From Luzula sylvatica (taxonomy: Eukaryota > Streptophyta > Magnoliopsida > Poales > Juncaceae), in the NCBI GenBank assembly GCA_946800325.1, contig OX326957.1, forward strand, positions 24,677,554 to 24,741,553: a DNA stretch of 64,000 nucleotides, written 5' to 3'. Below, in pieces: positions 9,924 to 21,343 of this stretch. A program made the position numbers and the translations under genes. Under the pieces are notes generated by a model. The model had not been told where the DNA came from and ran no database searches. It saw only the letters and a list, made by a program, of their open reading frames with translations. The first letter of the stretch is position 1; the number at the start of each line of letters is the position of its first letter.

Positions 9924-12029
9924 GTAAGTCCCTCTCTTTTCTCAAATTTCTACTTCAGTCCCTCTATTAGATACACGTTTCATGCAGAAAGACATACATG
10001 CAGCTCGGGGCTACGCGGCGTACAACCTAATATTTTTACTGTATTAAGAATTAACACTGTAAAATGTAATATTTTGTTATGACTTGACACCAATTATTTT
10101 CGAATTTCTTCATATGGATTAACCCTTGATGCATTTCACTGGAAAATGGCTTGAAACTTGATATGAATTAAGACTTGATGTGAATTTAAGACTTGATATG
10201 AATTAAGACTTGATGTGAATTTAAGACTTGATATGAATTAACACTTCACAAGAACTAACACTGCAACCGGTAATATTTTGTTATGGCTTGAAACTTGATA
10301 TGAACTAAGTAGGTTTATGGTTATGTATGATTTTGAAAAGACATTCTTGTGATGGATTTTTTTATGGTAATTTGTTTTAAGTTTCCAGTATGATAATCGT
10401 AAGAACTTTTTATGATTGATTAGTGTTTCTTTCTTGACATTATGATTTTTTTTTTTATTCAGCTTTTTATGGTAATTTGTATAAGTTCGGATTTTGGTAA
10501 TCCTAATAAATTTTGGGACTATGATTAATTATTGTTTGTTGACATTATTCAGCGTTTTATGATTCCAGCATTGCCAATCTAAATAAATCCAAATATAAGT
10601 TTTTTTTTTTTAATTTACGTTAAAAAGCAAAAAAAAATTAAGTTTTTTTTTAATTAACCAAACACAAGTTAACAACCAAAAAAAAGTTTAAACCAAAGCA
10701 GGTAAATCTAAAATTAAGCCATTTTTTTAAATAAAACAATACAACAGTTAACAAGCAACAAATTACAAAAAAAAAAAAAAAAAAAAAATCGACTAAACAA
10801 TTTTCAATTTACGTTAAAAACGCAAAACAAATTAAAGCTTATTTTAGAAATACCAAATACAAGTTTACAACAATAAAACAGTTCTACATTATAACAGTGA
10901 ACAAACCAAAATGTTCAAATCACAAGAACAAATTTTAGTAAAGAAATTAATAGATAGTTGAACACAAATAAATAGCACCGTTATAAAACAGAATAAAAAA
11001 TCTGTTTATGGTTGAAAACTGGGTTGAATTGGATAATGGATTAATGTTAAAATACCAGATTAATATGAGAACAAATAACAGAGTTATACCAAAAATTATT
11101 TTTTTGCAAAAAAAAAATTATGGATGAAAATGGTTTTCTTAGTAAGATGTTTATTTTTTGAAAATGTTTTTTTTTAAGTTGAATACTACATTTTCATCCT
11201 TAAATGATGTAATGTTGAACAAACCTTAAAAATGCATCAGTAAAAAGTACGTAAAAACAATTTAACACAAAGAATTAAAATATTTTTTATCGTTGAAATA
11301 AGTTTGCTAAAAAACAAGTAAGAATTCATAACAAACAACAGTGTTATAAATCAGTGTAAAACCAAAAAAGGTGTTTTCGCAAAAGAATTATGGATGGAAA
11401 TGAAATTCTTAATAAGATTATTTGGAAAAAAAATTCTTTTTCGAAATTGAATACTTATTTTTCGTCCATAGCGGATGTAAGGATGAACGTAGTTAAATCA
11501 AATCAAAATCAACGCAAAATCAAAGCAAAATCAAATGAACAAATCAAATAAAAAATAGTACAGTAGAAACTGTTGAACTCCAAAAAAACAGTACAATAGT
11601 AATCAAACTAGAAAAATCATTATAATTAACAGTGGAAAATCAAAACTATTGAAACGATTTCAACAAATCTCAGAAATTCAATTCATCGTCTTTTAACATT
11701 GGAAAAAAATAATTTGAAATCTAAAATGAAATGGTGGGTGCTAACTTCCTTTTATAATGCTTATAAAAAGTTTGAAATTTAAACCAAATAATTTCCCCTC
11801 ATTAACTTTTCACTGCTAAACAACAACCACCATAATTAATGAGGTTATGTAAGATAGCAGTTAACAGCATGATCATGATTGCAAATTCTAACAATGGTAA
11901 GTACAAAATTGTTAAATTTTAAATCCCATAAGACTTAACACCACGGGCCGTCAAACCTAAAGCCCAAAAAAATAAATCCTCCTTAAGAGGGCCCTGGAAT
12001 AATGCAATTAAGAATTAACATCAACACTT
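9924..12029. other. AT-rich non-coding stretch with tandem repeats
   Basis: 10137-10250 repeats AGACTTGATATGAATTA and a TGTGAATTTA variant in tandem. About 10960-11230 and 11260-11500 are diverged direct copies of one block (shared TTATGGATG.AAATG and AATACT..TTTTCATCC phrases). Long A or T runs occur. No MATE exon or other gene is seen. Confidence 0.45.
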
Positions 12030-12105
12030 TTCAGGTCATCAAGGATGTTGGGGGATAAATGTAGGGGATATACATCGCGACTCTAATTTTTATTGGGGTT
12101 GTGAT

Positions 12106-13056
12106 CAGGGCCGGTCCTGATGCATGGCAAATGTGGCAAGCGCCACAGGCCTCGTAAAATTAAAAGCCTCCAACTAATTAACTTCACACATTTATTTAGT
12201 TCCATTCCAACATTCCTAAGTGACTTGCCAATGAACTAGAACTAAGAATAAGATAGGGTTATTTCATACATGAGCTCAAGTCCATTCCAACATTCCTGAG
12301 TAACTCAGTTAATATAGCATGAGCTTAAGTCCAGATTATATGGAAATTTGATAAAGAGAACTAAGTACTTAGATCAAGTATGACATGCAGAAATAATATT
12401 ATGGCAAAGACTAATTAAAAGCCTCCAATTTTTGCAGATTTTCGCGTCTGATAGTTTTCTTGAGCTTACCGAGTACACCCGCGAAGAAATTCTAGGAAGG
12501 AATTGCAGGTAATAATCATGTTTCGACCAATTATAAGAGTATTTTACGTATGATATATAATATTATTGGAATTATAGGTTTCTTCAAGGACCCGAAACAG
12601 ATCAAGCAACAGTATCTAAGATACGAGATGCTATTAGAGATCTAAGGAAAATTACTGCCCAACTTATCAACTGTACCAAAACCGGTAATTTTGAATGATC
12701 ATTTTTTAACTATATTATATTTTTTTTATCCTCCTTTCACTTATAATTTCAAGATATTCAAGAACATAATATGGACCATTATTTTGGTTGATTCTATTTC
12801 TCAGGGAAAAAATTCTGGAACTTATTCCATCTGCAACCAATGTGTGACCAAAAGGTCAGTATATTTTTGTACATATGTTATTCTAATTAGATTTAATTTA
12901 ACCAAAAGTTTAACTTATTAATTGATCTTTAATTTTATGAATATTTATTTAGTTCTAATTTTAAGAATGTTTTTAATTATTATATGATATAATTTCGTAA
13001 TTTTGGATTATCATAACACTATGTCACAGGCCTCCGAAAACTCAGGACCGGGCCTG
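12106..13056 (+). mobile_element. hAT-like element carrying a phototropin gene fragment
   Basis: Terminal inverted repeats CAGGGCCGGTCCTGA and TCAGGACCGGGCCTG, with a perfect 8-bp target duplication GTTGTGAT at 12098-12105 and 13057-13064. 951 bases, no transposase. The middle holds three exons of a LOV2 domain with introns (next entry). This is a gene-capturing, non-autonomous element of the same end type as 9125-9665 and 61787-62033. Confidence 0.85.
12438..12854 (+). pseudogene. PHOT (fragment): Captured phototropin LOV2 domain fragment (three exons)
   Basis: Exons 12438-12508, 12578-12684 and 12805-12854, each with GT/AG borders and matching phases, spell IFASDSFLELTEYTREEILG-RNCR, then FLQGPETDQATVSKIRDAIR.., then GKKFWNLFHLQPMCDQK. 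This is the core of a plant phototropin LOV2 domain, the flavin-binding blue-light sensor. The photo-active cysteine motif GRNCRFLQ is intact. The domain start and end and the kinase are absent, so it cannot make a phototropin. Substitutions from what I recall of the consensus are few (for example NCTKTG for NYTKSG), suggesting fairly recent capture or constraint. All three exons lie inside the hAT-like element and share the plus orientation. Confidence 0.9.
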
Positions 13057-13130
13057 GTTGTGATAATGCTTATTGTCCTGTAATCCCCAAGCTCGAGGGG
13101 GTCTTGTTTTTTTGGTATTAGGGATATTGT

Positions 13131-13763
13131 TAGGGGTGTCAACGGTTCGGATCCGGTTCGGATAGTGGTCATACCAGATCCATATCCATATTTTTTTTCG
13201 GATACGGATCCGGATACGGAATTACCCGGATCCAGATACGGTTCGGATAATAAACGGATACGGATATGGTTCGGATATTGTCGGATACGGATACGGATAC
13301 GGTTCTCTTTCGGATATTAAAACGGATACTATTTTATCATAACATGACTTACTTTTTAGCTATAAATATATATAATTTGTGACATGAACGATAAACTTGA
13401 TTATATTTAAACGTAATTTTACAATTGTGAGTTTAAATCACTCTCAAATCATTACTTTGTATATGATTTTTCAACTAATATCAAATATAATACATAAAAA
13501 TAATACATAATATACGTATTCGGATCCGGTTCCGGATACTCGAATCCGGTTCCGAGTATCCGGATCCTAAAAATATCCGGATCCGGAACACGGATCCGGT
13601 TCACGCACCAAAATCGAATATCGAATCTGGTCCCGGATCCTAAAATTAGCAACCAGATCCATATCCGGATCCACTCGAATCCGGATATTTTTTTCGAATC
13701 CGGATATTTCTTCGGATACGGTTCGGGTCGGTTCGGGCAGTATCCACACCATTGGCATCCCTA
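13131..13763. mobile_element. hAT-like element rich in CGGATACGG repeats
   Basis: Begins TAGGGGTGTCAACGG and ends GGCATCCCTA; target duplication GATATTGT at 13123-13130 and 13764-13771 is perfect. Both subterminal zones are packed with GGATACGG/GGATCCGG words in inverted orientation around an AT-rich middle. No coding. It splits the LINE reverse transcriptase. Confidence 0.85.
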
Positions 13764-14339
13764 GATATTGTGGACTTGCTCAGAAGGTCAAGTTGCACTT
13801 TAAAGAAGATCTGAAATAGTCTTAATAGATCATCTTTTGTAATATTCCAGAATGTTTGGAAGAACTCAAACGGGATCCCATCCAATCCGGATGTTTTGTT
13901 CTTTTGTAATGAATTAATTGCCGCTCTGATTTCAGGTTCAGCAAAACAAATTGCTTGTCCCGTTGGTTGAATAATATGTGAATGTAAGTCTCGAATGGTG
14001 GTATGATGCTCTGGCAAGTCGGAGCTTATTCCTAGTATGTGTCGATAATATTTTGTAAAAGCTTCATTCATGTTTTTTTGGATTAGTGATGGTCATATCA
14101 TCAATTAGGATTGAGGAGATAGAGTTTTGTCTTTTCCTTCCATAACGCAATCTAATTGAAGTATTTTGTGTTTTGTCATCTAGTTTAATCCATCAACATG
14201 AAAATCTTTTCCTTCCATACGCAATTCCGGGAAAATATGTTAACAATTCCGGGAAGTATTTTGTGTTTTGTCTTTTCATATCATCTAGTATTTTGTGTTT
14301 GGCCATGAAAATTTTGGGGAAAATATGTTAACAAAATAT

Positions 14340-15090
14340 ATAGAACCCAAAACGCCTACGACATTAACATAATTCCGGGATACCATCTATCCTCGGTTAT
14401 GAAGGACCTAAAAGAAATTCTCCCGAATTACCTAAGTTTTACAACGAGGGTACATCAAAGGAACTTGGTGGAGTGGAACCTAAACAATTCCAAATCTTTT
14501 ACCACAAAATACGCGTACATGAGATTAATAGATCCGGGAATGAGAAATAATTGGCAAAAGCAAACTTGGAGCACACGGACGCCCTCAAAAGTTCGCGTGT
14601 TCATTTGGTTAGCTCTACACGGGAAAATCAACACGGCCGAGACTCTAGAAAAAAAAGAGTGGCCCAACACCCACATTTGTCAACTATGCAAACAACATCC
14701 TGCAACAACCGAACACCTTCTCGTACAATGCGGGTACACAAAGGAAGTATGGCACATTAGTGCACGGATTAACGGAGATAGCACGATCCCTCCGAACACG
14801 GGAAATGTAATTGACTCATGGAACCAAAGCCGAGACACTCTCTCACGGGAAGGATGGCGACGATCTGGGGCCTATGGAGAGAAAGGAACACGCGTATATT
14901 CCGCAACAAGCTTGAAACGCCTACGGTGACAACAACTAAGGCGTCGGAAAATGCTAGATTATGGAGCAAAGTGAAGAACTAGCGACAGTTAGTCGCTAAG
15001 AAAGGCGGAATAGGAAATAGTTTAGATAACAGGAACAACCTCTCCTTTGTAAATACCATTACTTCGTGAATGAAATTCCTTTGGATTGGC
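14340..15090 (+). mobile_element. LINE 3' fragment with RT zinc-binding (zf-RVT) domain
   Basis: From 14399 the frame encodes SKSFTTKYAYMRL, WSTRTPSKVRVFIWLALHGK, then HICQLCKQHPATTEHLLVQC, the Cys/His pattern of the zinc-binding domain that follows reverse transcriptase in plant L1-type LINEs. Near 14862 the frame shifts by one; the other frame continues IWGLWRERNTRIFRNKLE to a TAG at 14981, typical of LINE C-termini. The 5' portion is absent. It points the opposite way from the LINE at 12030-14340. Confidence 0.75.
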
Positions 15091-15746
15091 TTCTGCCTTC
15101 CAAATTCTCCTGCATGATGGCTAAAATGTGAACCTTTTCTTTTAGTATTATTTTGAGATTATTTTCGATTAAGGTTAGTATTCTAGACTCGTAGTTCAAT
15201 AATTTTAATACATTTCTTGCACCTAGGGAGGACTGTGTTAAGGTTGGAATTTTTTTCTCTTGCCCAAGTGATATGTACGTTTTTGGAGTTATAAAGTTTG
15301 TTTAAGTAATCCTCAGCGGGTGAATCAATTGTAAGAGATGATTTCCTACTACTAGAGATAATGTTGAAATGTTTTGATCCCTAAGCCAAAATCTTTCGAA
15401 TCCAAACTCCTTTTGGATAAAAATTATTAAGAAGTTAATCAATTTTAAAATTTATTGAAGAAACTTAACAACTAACCTTGACGGGAGCCACAAGCACGGC
15501 CGACCTCAAAAGTCATACCATAACCCGCACAACCTCAAACCCTGATTTCCTTGTTACATGGAAATCACCGTCTTCATTAACCACACACTTGAAGCACCAC
15601 AACCTTTAACCGAGGGCGAAATGGTCGTTAGTCCCTTCGGAAGCTATCTTGTCTTCTCTCCAGAGGAATGGCAACAGATTTTGTCAAGCAAAATCTACAC
15701 CGAAATTCTGAAATTATTAGATCAATAAACGAATGAATATACTACT
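15091..15746. other. Non-coding stretch, possible LINE debris
   Basis: 15100-15400 read on the minus strand gives a broken frame that might be LINE-derived, but no motif is firm. No gene is seen. Confidence 0.25.
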
Positions 15747-16091
15747 TTAATACCGAGTTTGATAAAATAAGGAAAATACAACAAAAAAGTATCTTGATAT
15801 TTGCAACAGTAACGGTACTTGACCCTCAATATGGATTTTGGCTCCAATTAGAGGAAACATAGAGTGCCTCTCTTTTCTCAGATAAGCAAGGTCTGATTCG
15901 GGCATTGGAAATAGATTCATTATCATATCTCCTTGTACCGTGCATCCTTGCCATATCATACATGGCCTATTGATGCGGATCCATTTTGACCATGGATCGT
16001 TTTGATGTATCTCTTCAAACCAAATACCCGGTGAAGGAAAAGCAAAAGAACTATTCATTTGACATGTTGAATTATTTCCAAGATAAATCAC
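15747..16091 (-). other. Unrecognised open frame, 114 residues
   Basis: An uninterrupted frame with varied, protein-like composition (for example IWFEEIHQNDPWSKWIRINR, MIWQGCTVQGDMIMNLFPMP). I do not recognise a family. No introns, promoter or partner exon can be assigned. It may be the remnant of an exon. Confidence 0.25.
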
Positions 16092-17137
16092 ACTACTACT
16101 TTTCTCCGGATTAAATTTAAATTAGATTTTTGAATTCTGTGGACTAAAATTCATCATTCTCGTAAAAAATGGAAAGAGATTTAAATCGAAGATCTTAAAT
16201 TACACATTTTCTTAATCTCCTATTAGTTCACATCACAATATAAAAGAGTTACTCTGTTTGAAAACATAAGAAACAGACAATTCACATTTCAATTCAAACT
16301 CATTCTCTAACAAATTTGAACGGAGATTGTTAATTCGCACATGAAAACTAACGACACCCGAATCAAAGTCGCAAAAAATCTTGACATAATTCATAAACTT
16401 CAACGAGTGAAACCAAAAAGCAAAAAAGATAGAAAAAACTATGCTAAATATGAAAAATATATTTTATACCGGATCATTTAATAGATCTAGAATTTTCCTC
16501 TTTTCAGAATCATTTGACATAATTCATAATATAACCCGGCGCGCTTTCAGCCAGATCGAGCGGCTAGGGTTTGTTCTGGGTCGTCGTTTCCTCTTGCTCA
16601 AGTTTTTATCCGTCTCGCGTAGATTTTCTTTGGTGCCACCAAATGTCGTGGAGAGAGACGAGGCTAGGATTTGAGGCGGCTTTAGTTGCCAAATGTGATG
16701 TTCGGAAATAAAAGCTAAATGAACTTGGTCCAAGGTGTTTGAAGGTAGTGACATTTTTTATGTATCCCGGTGTTCAAAGACCGGATTGATGCAAGCTACG
16801 AATGGCAGCGATACATCACCTGATTTAACGGCTGTAATTACACTGCTATCATTGTTGAGTTTTTCCGAAGTTCTTGACAGAAATTTCATGGGTCTTTTGG
16901 TAAGAAAGAGTGTTGCTGTGAATGTGGTGTTTTAAAACCGGGACTTACTCGGTTGGCCTATGATCCGTGCACGCAATGCGATCAAACTAATTATGCATAT
17001 TTTTATTCAAATACCGTTTAGAATTACTTCTAAAAATTTACTAAAATATTTAAAGTTATATATTTAGGATTTTTCAACTATTTTATGTGATTTTTAAGAT
17101 TTACAGTCGTGTAACGAGTCCAAATTATAAAATAACA
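16092..17137. other. Non-coding stretch, nothing firm
   Basis: Moderately GC-rich around 16540-16940, with short frames on both strands and no motif. No element borders found. Confidence 0.3.
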
Positions 17138-17296
17138 TTTTTTTTTTTTTTTTTTTTTTTGAATGGTATCCGACAAGCGATCGCTTTCGTTACTGATACA
17201 TAATATTTTTGATGCCACTGGGGATCGAACCCACAACCTCTCACAACGTATGGTATTTTGTGTCTCACACTCAACCAACTAGGCTATGGACCCATT
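17138..17296 (-). mobile_element. tRNA-derived SINE
   Basis: Read on the minus strand it begins GGGTCCATAGCCTAGTTGG, has an A-box-like TAGCCTAGTTGG and a B-box GGTTCGATCCC (17221-17231), a tRNA-unrelated body, and a 23-base poly-A tail (T run at 17138-17160). No clear target duplication. It is not a functional tRNA: no foldable acceptor stem is apparent. Confidence 0.65.
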
Positions 17297-17565
17297 GGAT
17301 TTAAGAATTTAAAACTGCTAATTAGCAGACGTCAAATTTATTATATTTTCCTACAATTTCTTTTTGTTAATAGTTAACAAACTGATGTTTTGTAGAACGT
17401 CTTGCATAATTTATAATATAATAATTTGAAGAGTATGCTCAAATTCGAAATTTACAACTTCATATCATATTATAAGTTATAAATTCATACAAATTGTCAA
17501 CTCATATAAATGATTAGTTAAACCTCAAATATAGTTTCTACAATTTAGGTATATCCGTTTTGCCG

Positions 17566-17851
17566 CAGTGGCGGATCTAGGAGGGACGAGCCGGAGGTCC
17601 GGCCCTCCTTATGAAATCAAGAACCGATGTGTTAGCGAAAAAATAAGGTGATTTTACTTATTTGGAAAGTAATAAATATGATAAATTTATTTATATTTCA
17701 CAAAGATTAGAGTAGTCTAATGATAAAGTTGATATTTGGAGATGGAAGATCTTGAGTTGAAGACTCTCAAACCACATATTTAGATTTTTTTAAATCCCCC
17801 CCCCCTATAAAATCCGGCTCCTCCTGAATATTGATCCTGGATCCGCCCCTG
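17566..17851. mobile_element. hAT-like MITE, CAGTGGCGGATC ends
   Basis: Starts CAGTGGCGGATCTAGGA and ends TCCTGGATCCGCCCCTG, an imperfect inverted repeat. Possible target duplication CGTTTTGC and CGTTTTGG, with two extra bases before the left end. 286 bases, no coding. Confidence 0.65.
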
Positions 17852-18267
17852 CGTTTTGGATTATTATAAGTTTTTATTTTTTATTATTCGTCGTCTTGCA
17901 TTTTTCCTTCGTTTTTGCCTTGGTTTTTTCTCATTTAAATCCCAGCTGGAATTTTTCATAATGTTTGGTAAAACAAGTAAATGCGTTCAAAAAGAATAAA
18001 ATATCATTTAATGAAATTAAATGGTAATTTGACCCTCGTAGAAACTCACACTAGTTAGTGACATATTCAATGTTTGGTTTCTCAAAGAGATAACGATGTT
18101 TTAATTATGTAAATCGATGTTAAATATTTCTCTTTTATTACATTCAGATAGAATTATATATTCCAATTGTACCATTGAATCGTTTCACCTACTCCTAACT
18201 TACAATGAATAATATTTATACTGGTCAAATTGTGAGCTGTTACATTGAAGAGCAATTATTAACACCT
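17852..18267. other. Upstream region of the plus-strand MLP gene
   Basis: AT-rich, with no other feature seen before the TATA box. Confidence 0.3.
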
Positions 18268-18277
18268 CTATATATAC
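18268..18277 (+). promoter_or_regulatory. TATA box of plus-strand MLP gene
   Basis: CTATATATAC about 84-93 bases upstream of the ATG at 18361, a normal distance for a plant gene with a short leader. Confidence 0.6.
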
Positions 18278-18360
18278 TTCAGCCCACATCACATAAAATT
18301 CTCAAAAAATCAAAACAAATATTGTCTGAATTCATAGAAGAAAATTTCATCTTATTTGTA

Positions 18361-18928
18361 ATGGCACTCAAGACTGAGTTGGAAGTGGAATTGATGTCGA
18401 ATCCGGAAAAAATTTGGGAGGCCATAAAGAACTCCACAAATTGGTTTCCTAAGATTTTCCCCGAGCTATACAAGAGCATGGAGACTATTGAGGGTGATGG
18501 CTACAGCGTAGGTTCCGTGCGTCTGGTGACATATGCCGAAGGTTCATTATTTCATTTAATTCATTTTCGATATAATTTGATTTGTTGAAAAAAAAAATCA
18601 CTTCTCTAATTTTGAAATGGAGGTTTATGATTTTCTTTTTTCTTGATAAAATGTAGGGGTACCACTTACATCGGCGAAGGAAAAAACCGAAATGATTGAC
18701 GAGGAGAACAAAATGGTTGCGTACTGTGTGGTCGGCGGAGATGTTGAGAACGTTTTCACGAATTTCAAGAAAACATTCACAGTTTCTCCTAAAGGAGAAG
18801 GTAGTTTGGCCAAATTTATCATCGAGTATGATCAGAACGAAGGTGAAGAAGTTTGGGAGCCTAAACTTATTGAGGAAAGCGCATTGCAAATTTTCAAGGA
18901 CCTTGACGCCTATCTCTTGAAGAACTAA
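18361..18928 (+). CDS. MLP-like protein (Bet v 1 family)
   Basis: Exon 1 is 18361-18541 and exon 2 is 18657-18928; the GAA G|GTTCAT donor and TGTAG|GGG acceptor join as a glycine codon. The product is about 150 residues, the usual size for major latex protein (MLP) members of the Bet v 1/START-like fold. These are small cytosolic proteins with a hydrophobic ligand cavity, linked to stress and defence. Visible hallmarks: MALKTELEVEL start, EGDGYSVGSVR glycine-rich loop near residues 44-54, VSPKGEGS, and a C-terminal helix ending DLDAYLLKN. The intron sits at the conserved YAEG position. A second MLP gene with identical exon lengths (181 and 272 bases) lies at 35687-36437 in the opposite direction. 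No disabling change is seen. Confidence 0.9.
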
Positions 18929-19877
18929 ATGAGAAATAAAATCATCATATAAGAGAAGATTATGGTTCAGAATAATTAGACCGTTTGTGTTTTTAATTCC
19001 ATATCTCTCTATATTAATAATGAATAAATTGAATATTATTAACTGCCTTACGTTATCTCGAAATAATAATGAATAAATTGGACGCTATGAATGAGAGTGA
19101 GTTTGGTCCGATGGACATTGGATCATATCTCATCCATTCGCATTTCTAACCGTCCGATCTCATAAAAATAGATCTCGATAGATAGCAGTTAACTTATGTT
19201 ATTTACTTTTCGTTAGTCCAAACCAAAAATAGATTTTCATCTAATCAATCATCTGGTTTCTTCTCTCTTTTCTTTCCTCAAGCAATTCGGAGATTCTTTC
19301 TTTTCTCACAGGAAATAAGTTTACAATTATATCCCTATCCTTCACAAAAACATCTTCTCCATTTTCAGAGCTTCTCTCTTTCCTCTTCTCAAGCATATTG
19401 GCGCCATCGGCAAGCTCAAAAAAGATGGACGTGGTGCTCAAAAAGAGCAAACTCGTTGCTTCTCCATTATAAGTGGCTTACAATTGTCTTTCGTGAATTT
19501 ATTTATTTTTTAAACTGATTTGAGTTTTTTTTAACTGATTTGGGGGCTTTTGAACTGACTTACGGAGCTCAACAAAACGAACTGTTCTGGGTTAAGGATA
19601 ATTTGGGCGCTATTGCTGTCAATGTAGGTACTCAATACAAAATGATATATTGAGGCATAAAATGAAATATTTTGAGAAACTAACTGGTATTGTACTTTTT
19701 GCTGAAACGAACATGCTGATTTAAGCAAGCCAGAAACAATACCTGCAACATGCCAACATGACAGCCAGAAGAGCTGATTCGAAAAGTATAATCCTAACTT
19801 CATTACAAACTTACGAGATTATTTATCTTATTTACAAAATTTCGGTACTGTTAAATCTTATAATATTTTTTAATTAG
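18929..19877. other. Non-coding region after the MLP gene
   Basis: Holds short frames without motifs on both strands. The sequence leading into the HCF244-like exon is not recognisable as the preceding HCF244 exons. Confidence 0.3.
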
Positions 19878-20306
19878 GTAGATTGGGAAGGAAAATTTGC
19901 CTTGATACAATGCGCGCAAGCAATGGGGATTCAAAATTGTGTATTTTATTCAATCCACAATTGTGACAAACATCCAGAAGTGCCATTAATTGAGATCAAG
20001 TATTGTACTGAGAAATTCATTCAGGGCTCTGGTCTAAACTTCCTCATTATTCGCCTACGAGGCTTCATGCAAGTAATAAATTGTTATATCCTCCCCCTTT
20101 AAACCAATTTCAAACCAATTTTTTTTTAATAATTATTATGTTTTCTTGTTAAATGTTTGATTGAACAATATGATGTGCCAATACTCGAAGAGAAGTCTGT
20201 TTTGGGTACTGACGGTCCAACTAGGATTGCTTATATAGACACTCAGGTCATAACATTATTTGATTATAATAAGAAGCTTCTCACCTTTGCTACTCAAGAG
20301 GTGCAG
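19878..20306 (+). pseudogene. HCF244 (fragment): HCF244 (Ycf39-like) gene fragment
   Basis: Exon 19878-20072, flanked by TTAG and GTAATA, encodes VDWEGKFALIQCAQAMGIQN, CVFYSIHNCDKHPEVPLIEI, then a stretch ending RLRGFMQ. A second piece (20157-20246) encodes LIEQYDVPILEEKSVLGTDG then PTRIAYIDTQ before GTCATA. 20271-20306 keeps LLTFATQEVQ. This matches the middle of HCF244, the plastid atypical short-chain dehydrogenase-type factor needed for psbA translation and photosystem II assembly. The second exon lacks an AG acceptor, the third piece is internally deleted and both gene ends are missing, so it is a pseudogene. Introns are kept, so it came from genomic DNA, not a spliced transcript. Confidence 0.8.
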
Positions 20307-20404
20307 ATTGTAAAAATAATTTAGTTTTGTTTTTTTATGAGTATTATAAGTTCTCAAATAATTGAAATTTTGTTTTGTTTATGTGATTACATTATGTGAG
20401 AGAT

Positions 20405-20480
20405 TAGCAGCATAAAATACAAATGTAACCACGGTTCCAATTTTCACATCCTTCCTTTGCAAAATTAAGCAGCATAGGAA
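20405..20480 (-). repeat. Short copia RNase H tail duplicate
   Basis: Resembles 21822-21900 (shared GCAGCATAAA, CAAATGTAAC, CACATCCTTC). AAAATTAAGCAGCATA is repeated at about 20460 and 21818, so the 1.36 kb between may be an insertion into a copia remnant. Confidence 0.5.
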
Positions 20481-20572
20481 GGGGATCAATTACTACAGGC
20501 TCTCTCTTTAGAAACCCTAAAAGAACGAAAAGTAAAAGAAAAAGCTTTGGGGGTGGAGGCGGTCGCCTCCAC

Positions 20573-21303
20573 TAGGGGTGGCAACGAGCCGAACCGAGCC
20601 GAACTCCACCCAGCTCGAGCTCGGCTCGAGTCTGGTTCGAGCCAGCTCGGCTCGACTCGTAGGAGGGGTTCGAGCTCCGAAGTCCCGCTCGAGCTCGACT
20701 CGAAGAAAACTCGAGCCAGCTCGAAAACACTCGAGCCAGCTCGAAAGAACCGAAAAATTGCTCGTAGCGACTCAGGCGAGAGGCGAGAGGTTGAAGCAGG
20801 CGAGGGTTGAAGCAGGCGAGGGTTGAAGCCTTGAAGGCGAAGCACGGGCGCAGGGCCGAGCCTTGGACGGAAGAGCAGAGCCGAGCCGAGACCGAGATTA
20901 AGGAAGAGCTGGAGCGGAAAGTTGAACTGGAGCGGCCGCCGGGCGGGAGGGAGTCGACAGTCGATTCTCTGGAGCGGAGGGAGATACCGAGGGAGGGCGC
21001 CGATTCTCTGGAGCGGAGGGAGATACCGAGAATCCGAGATAGGGTTTTAGTCTAACTCTGGCTCGAGCGGGAAATAAGTTTGGGTTTGTTGGGCTTGGGC
21101 TGAGAAGGGTACATGTGCGAATTTAATTATTTTTGAGGGGTGTTAGTGCAAAATTGTTCGAGCCGAGCGGCTCGCGAGCCGAACAACAGTCAGCTCGAGC
21201 TCGGCTCGAAAAATTCGAGCCAATTTTCGAACGAGCTATTTTCGAACGATCTTCGAGCCGAACACGAACGAACGTTCGAGCCGAGCTTTTTTTGCCAGCC
21301 CTA
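20573..21303. mobile_element. hAT-like element rich in GAGCTCGGCTCGA
   Basis: Begins TAGGGGTGGCAACGAG, ends TTTGCCAGCCCTA; perfect target duplication GCCTCCAC at 20565-20572 and 21304-21311. Subterminal zones are filled with GAGCTCGGCTCGAG-type words in opposite orientations. GC-rich, so it shows long spurious frames on both strands. No transposase. Confidence 0.85.
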
Positions 21304-21343
21304 GCCTCCACCCTCACCTCCTCTTTGATCCCGCCCCAACTAT

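Larger units (their letters stand above)
12030..14340 (-). mobile_element. LINE (L1-type) remnant, interrupted by two hAT-like elements
   Basis: Minus-strand reverse-transcriptase sequence. 14071-13764 encodes AEPEIRAAINSLQKNKTSGL then DGIPFEFFQTFW, the start of a plant L1-type RT. Removing the insert at 13131-13763, the frame resumes at 13130-13057 as TISLIPKKQDPLELGDYRTI, matching the ..LIPKK..DYRPISL RT motif. It is broken again by the element at 12106-13056. Only short coding pieces survive. The 14080-14340 part is weakly LINE-like. Confidence 0.7.

Noticed and set aside
17138..17296. Functional tRNA gene
   Set aside because: The A and B boxes are present, but there is no cloverleaf or acceptor stem, and there is a poly-A tail; it is a SINE.
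20486..21055. Several GC-rich frames on both strands
   Set aside because: They follow the CTCGAGC words of the hAT-like element and have no gene features.
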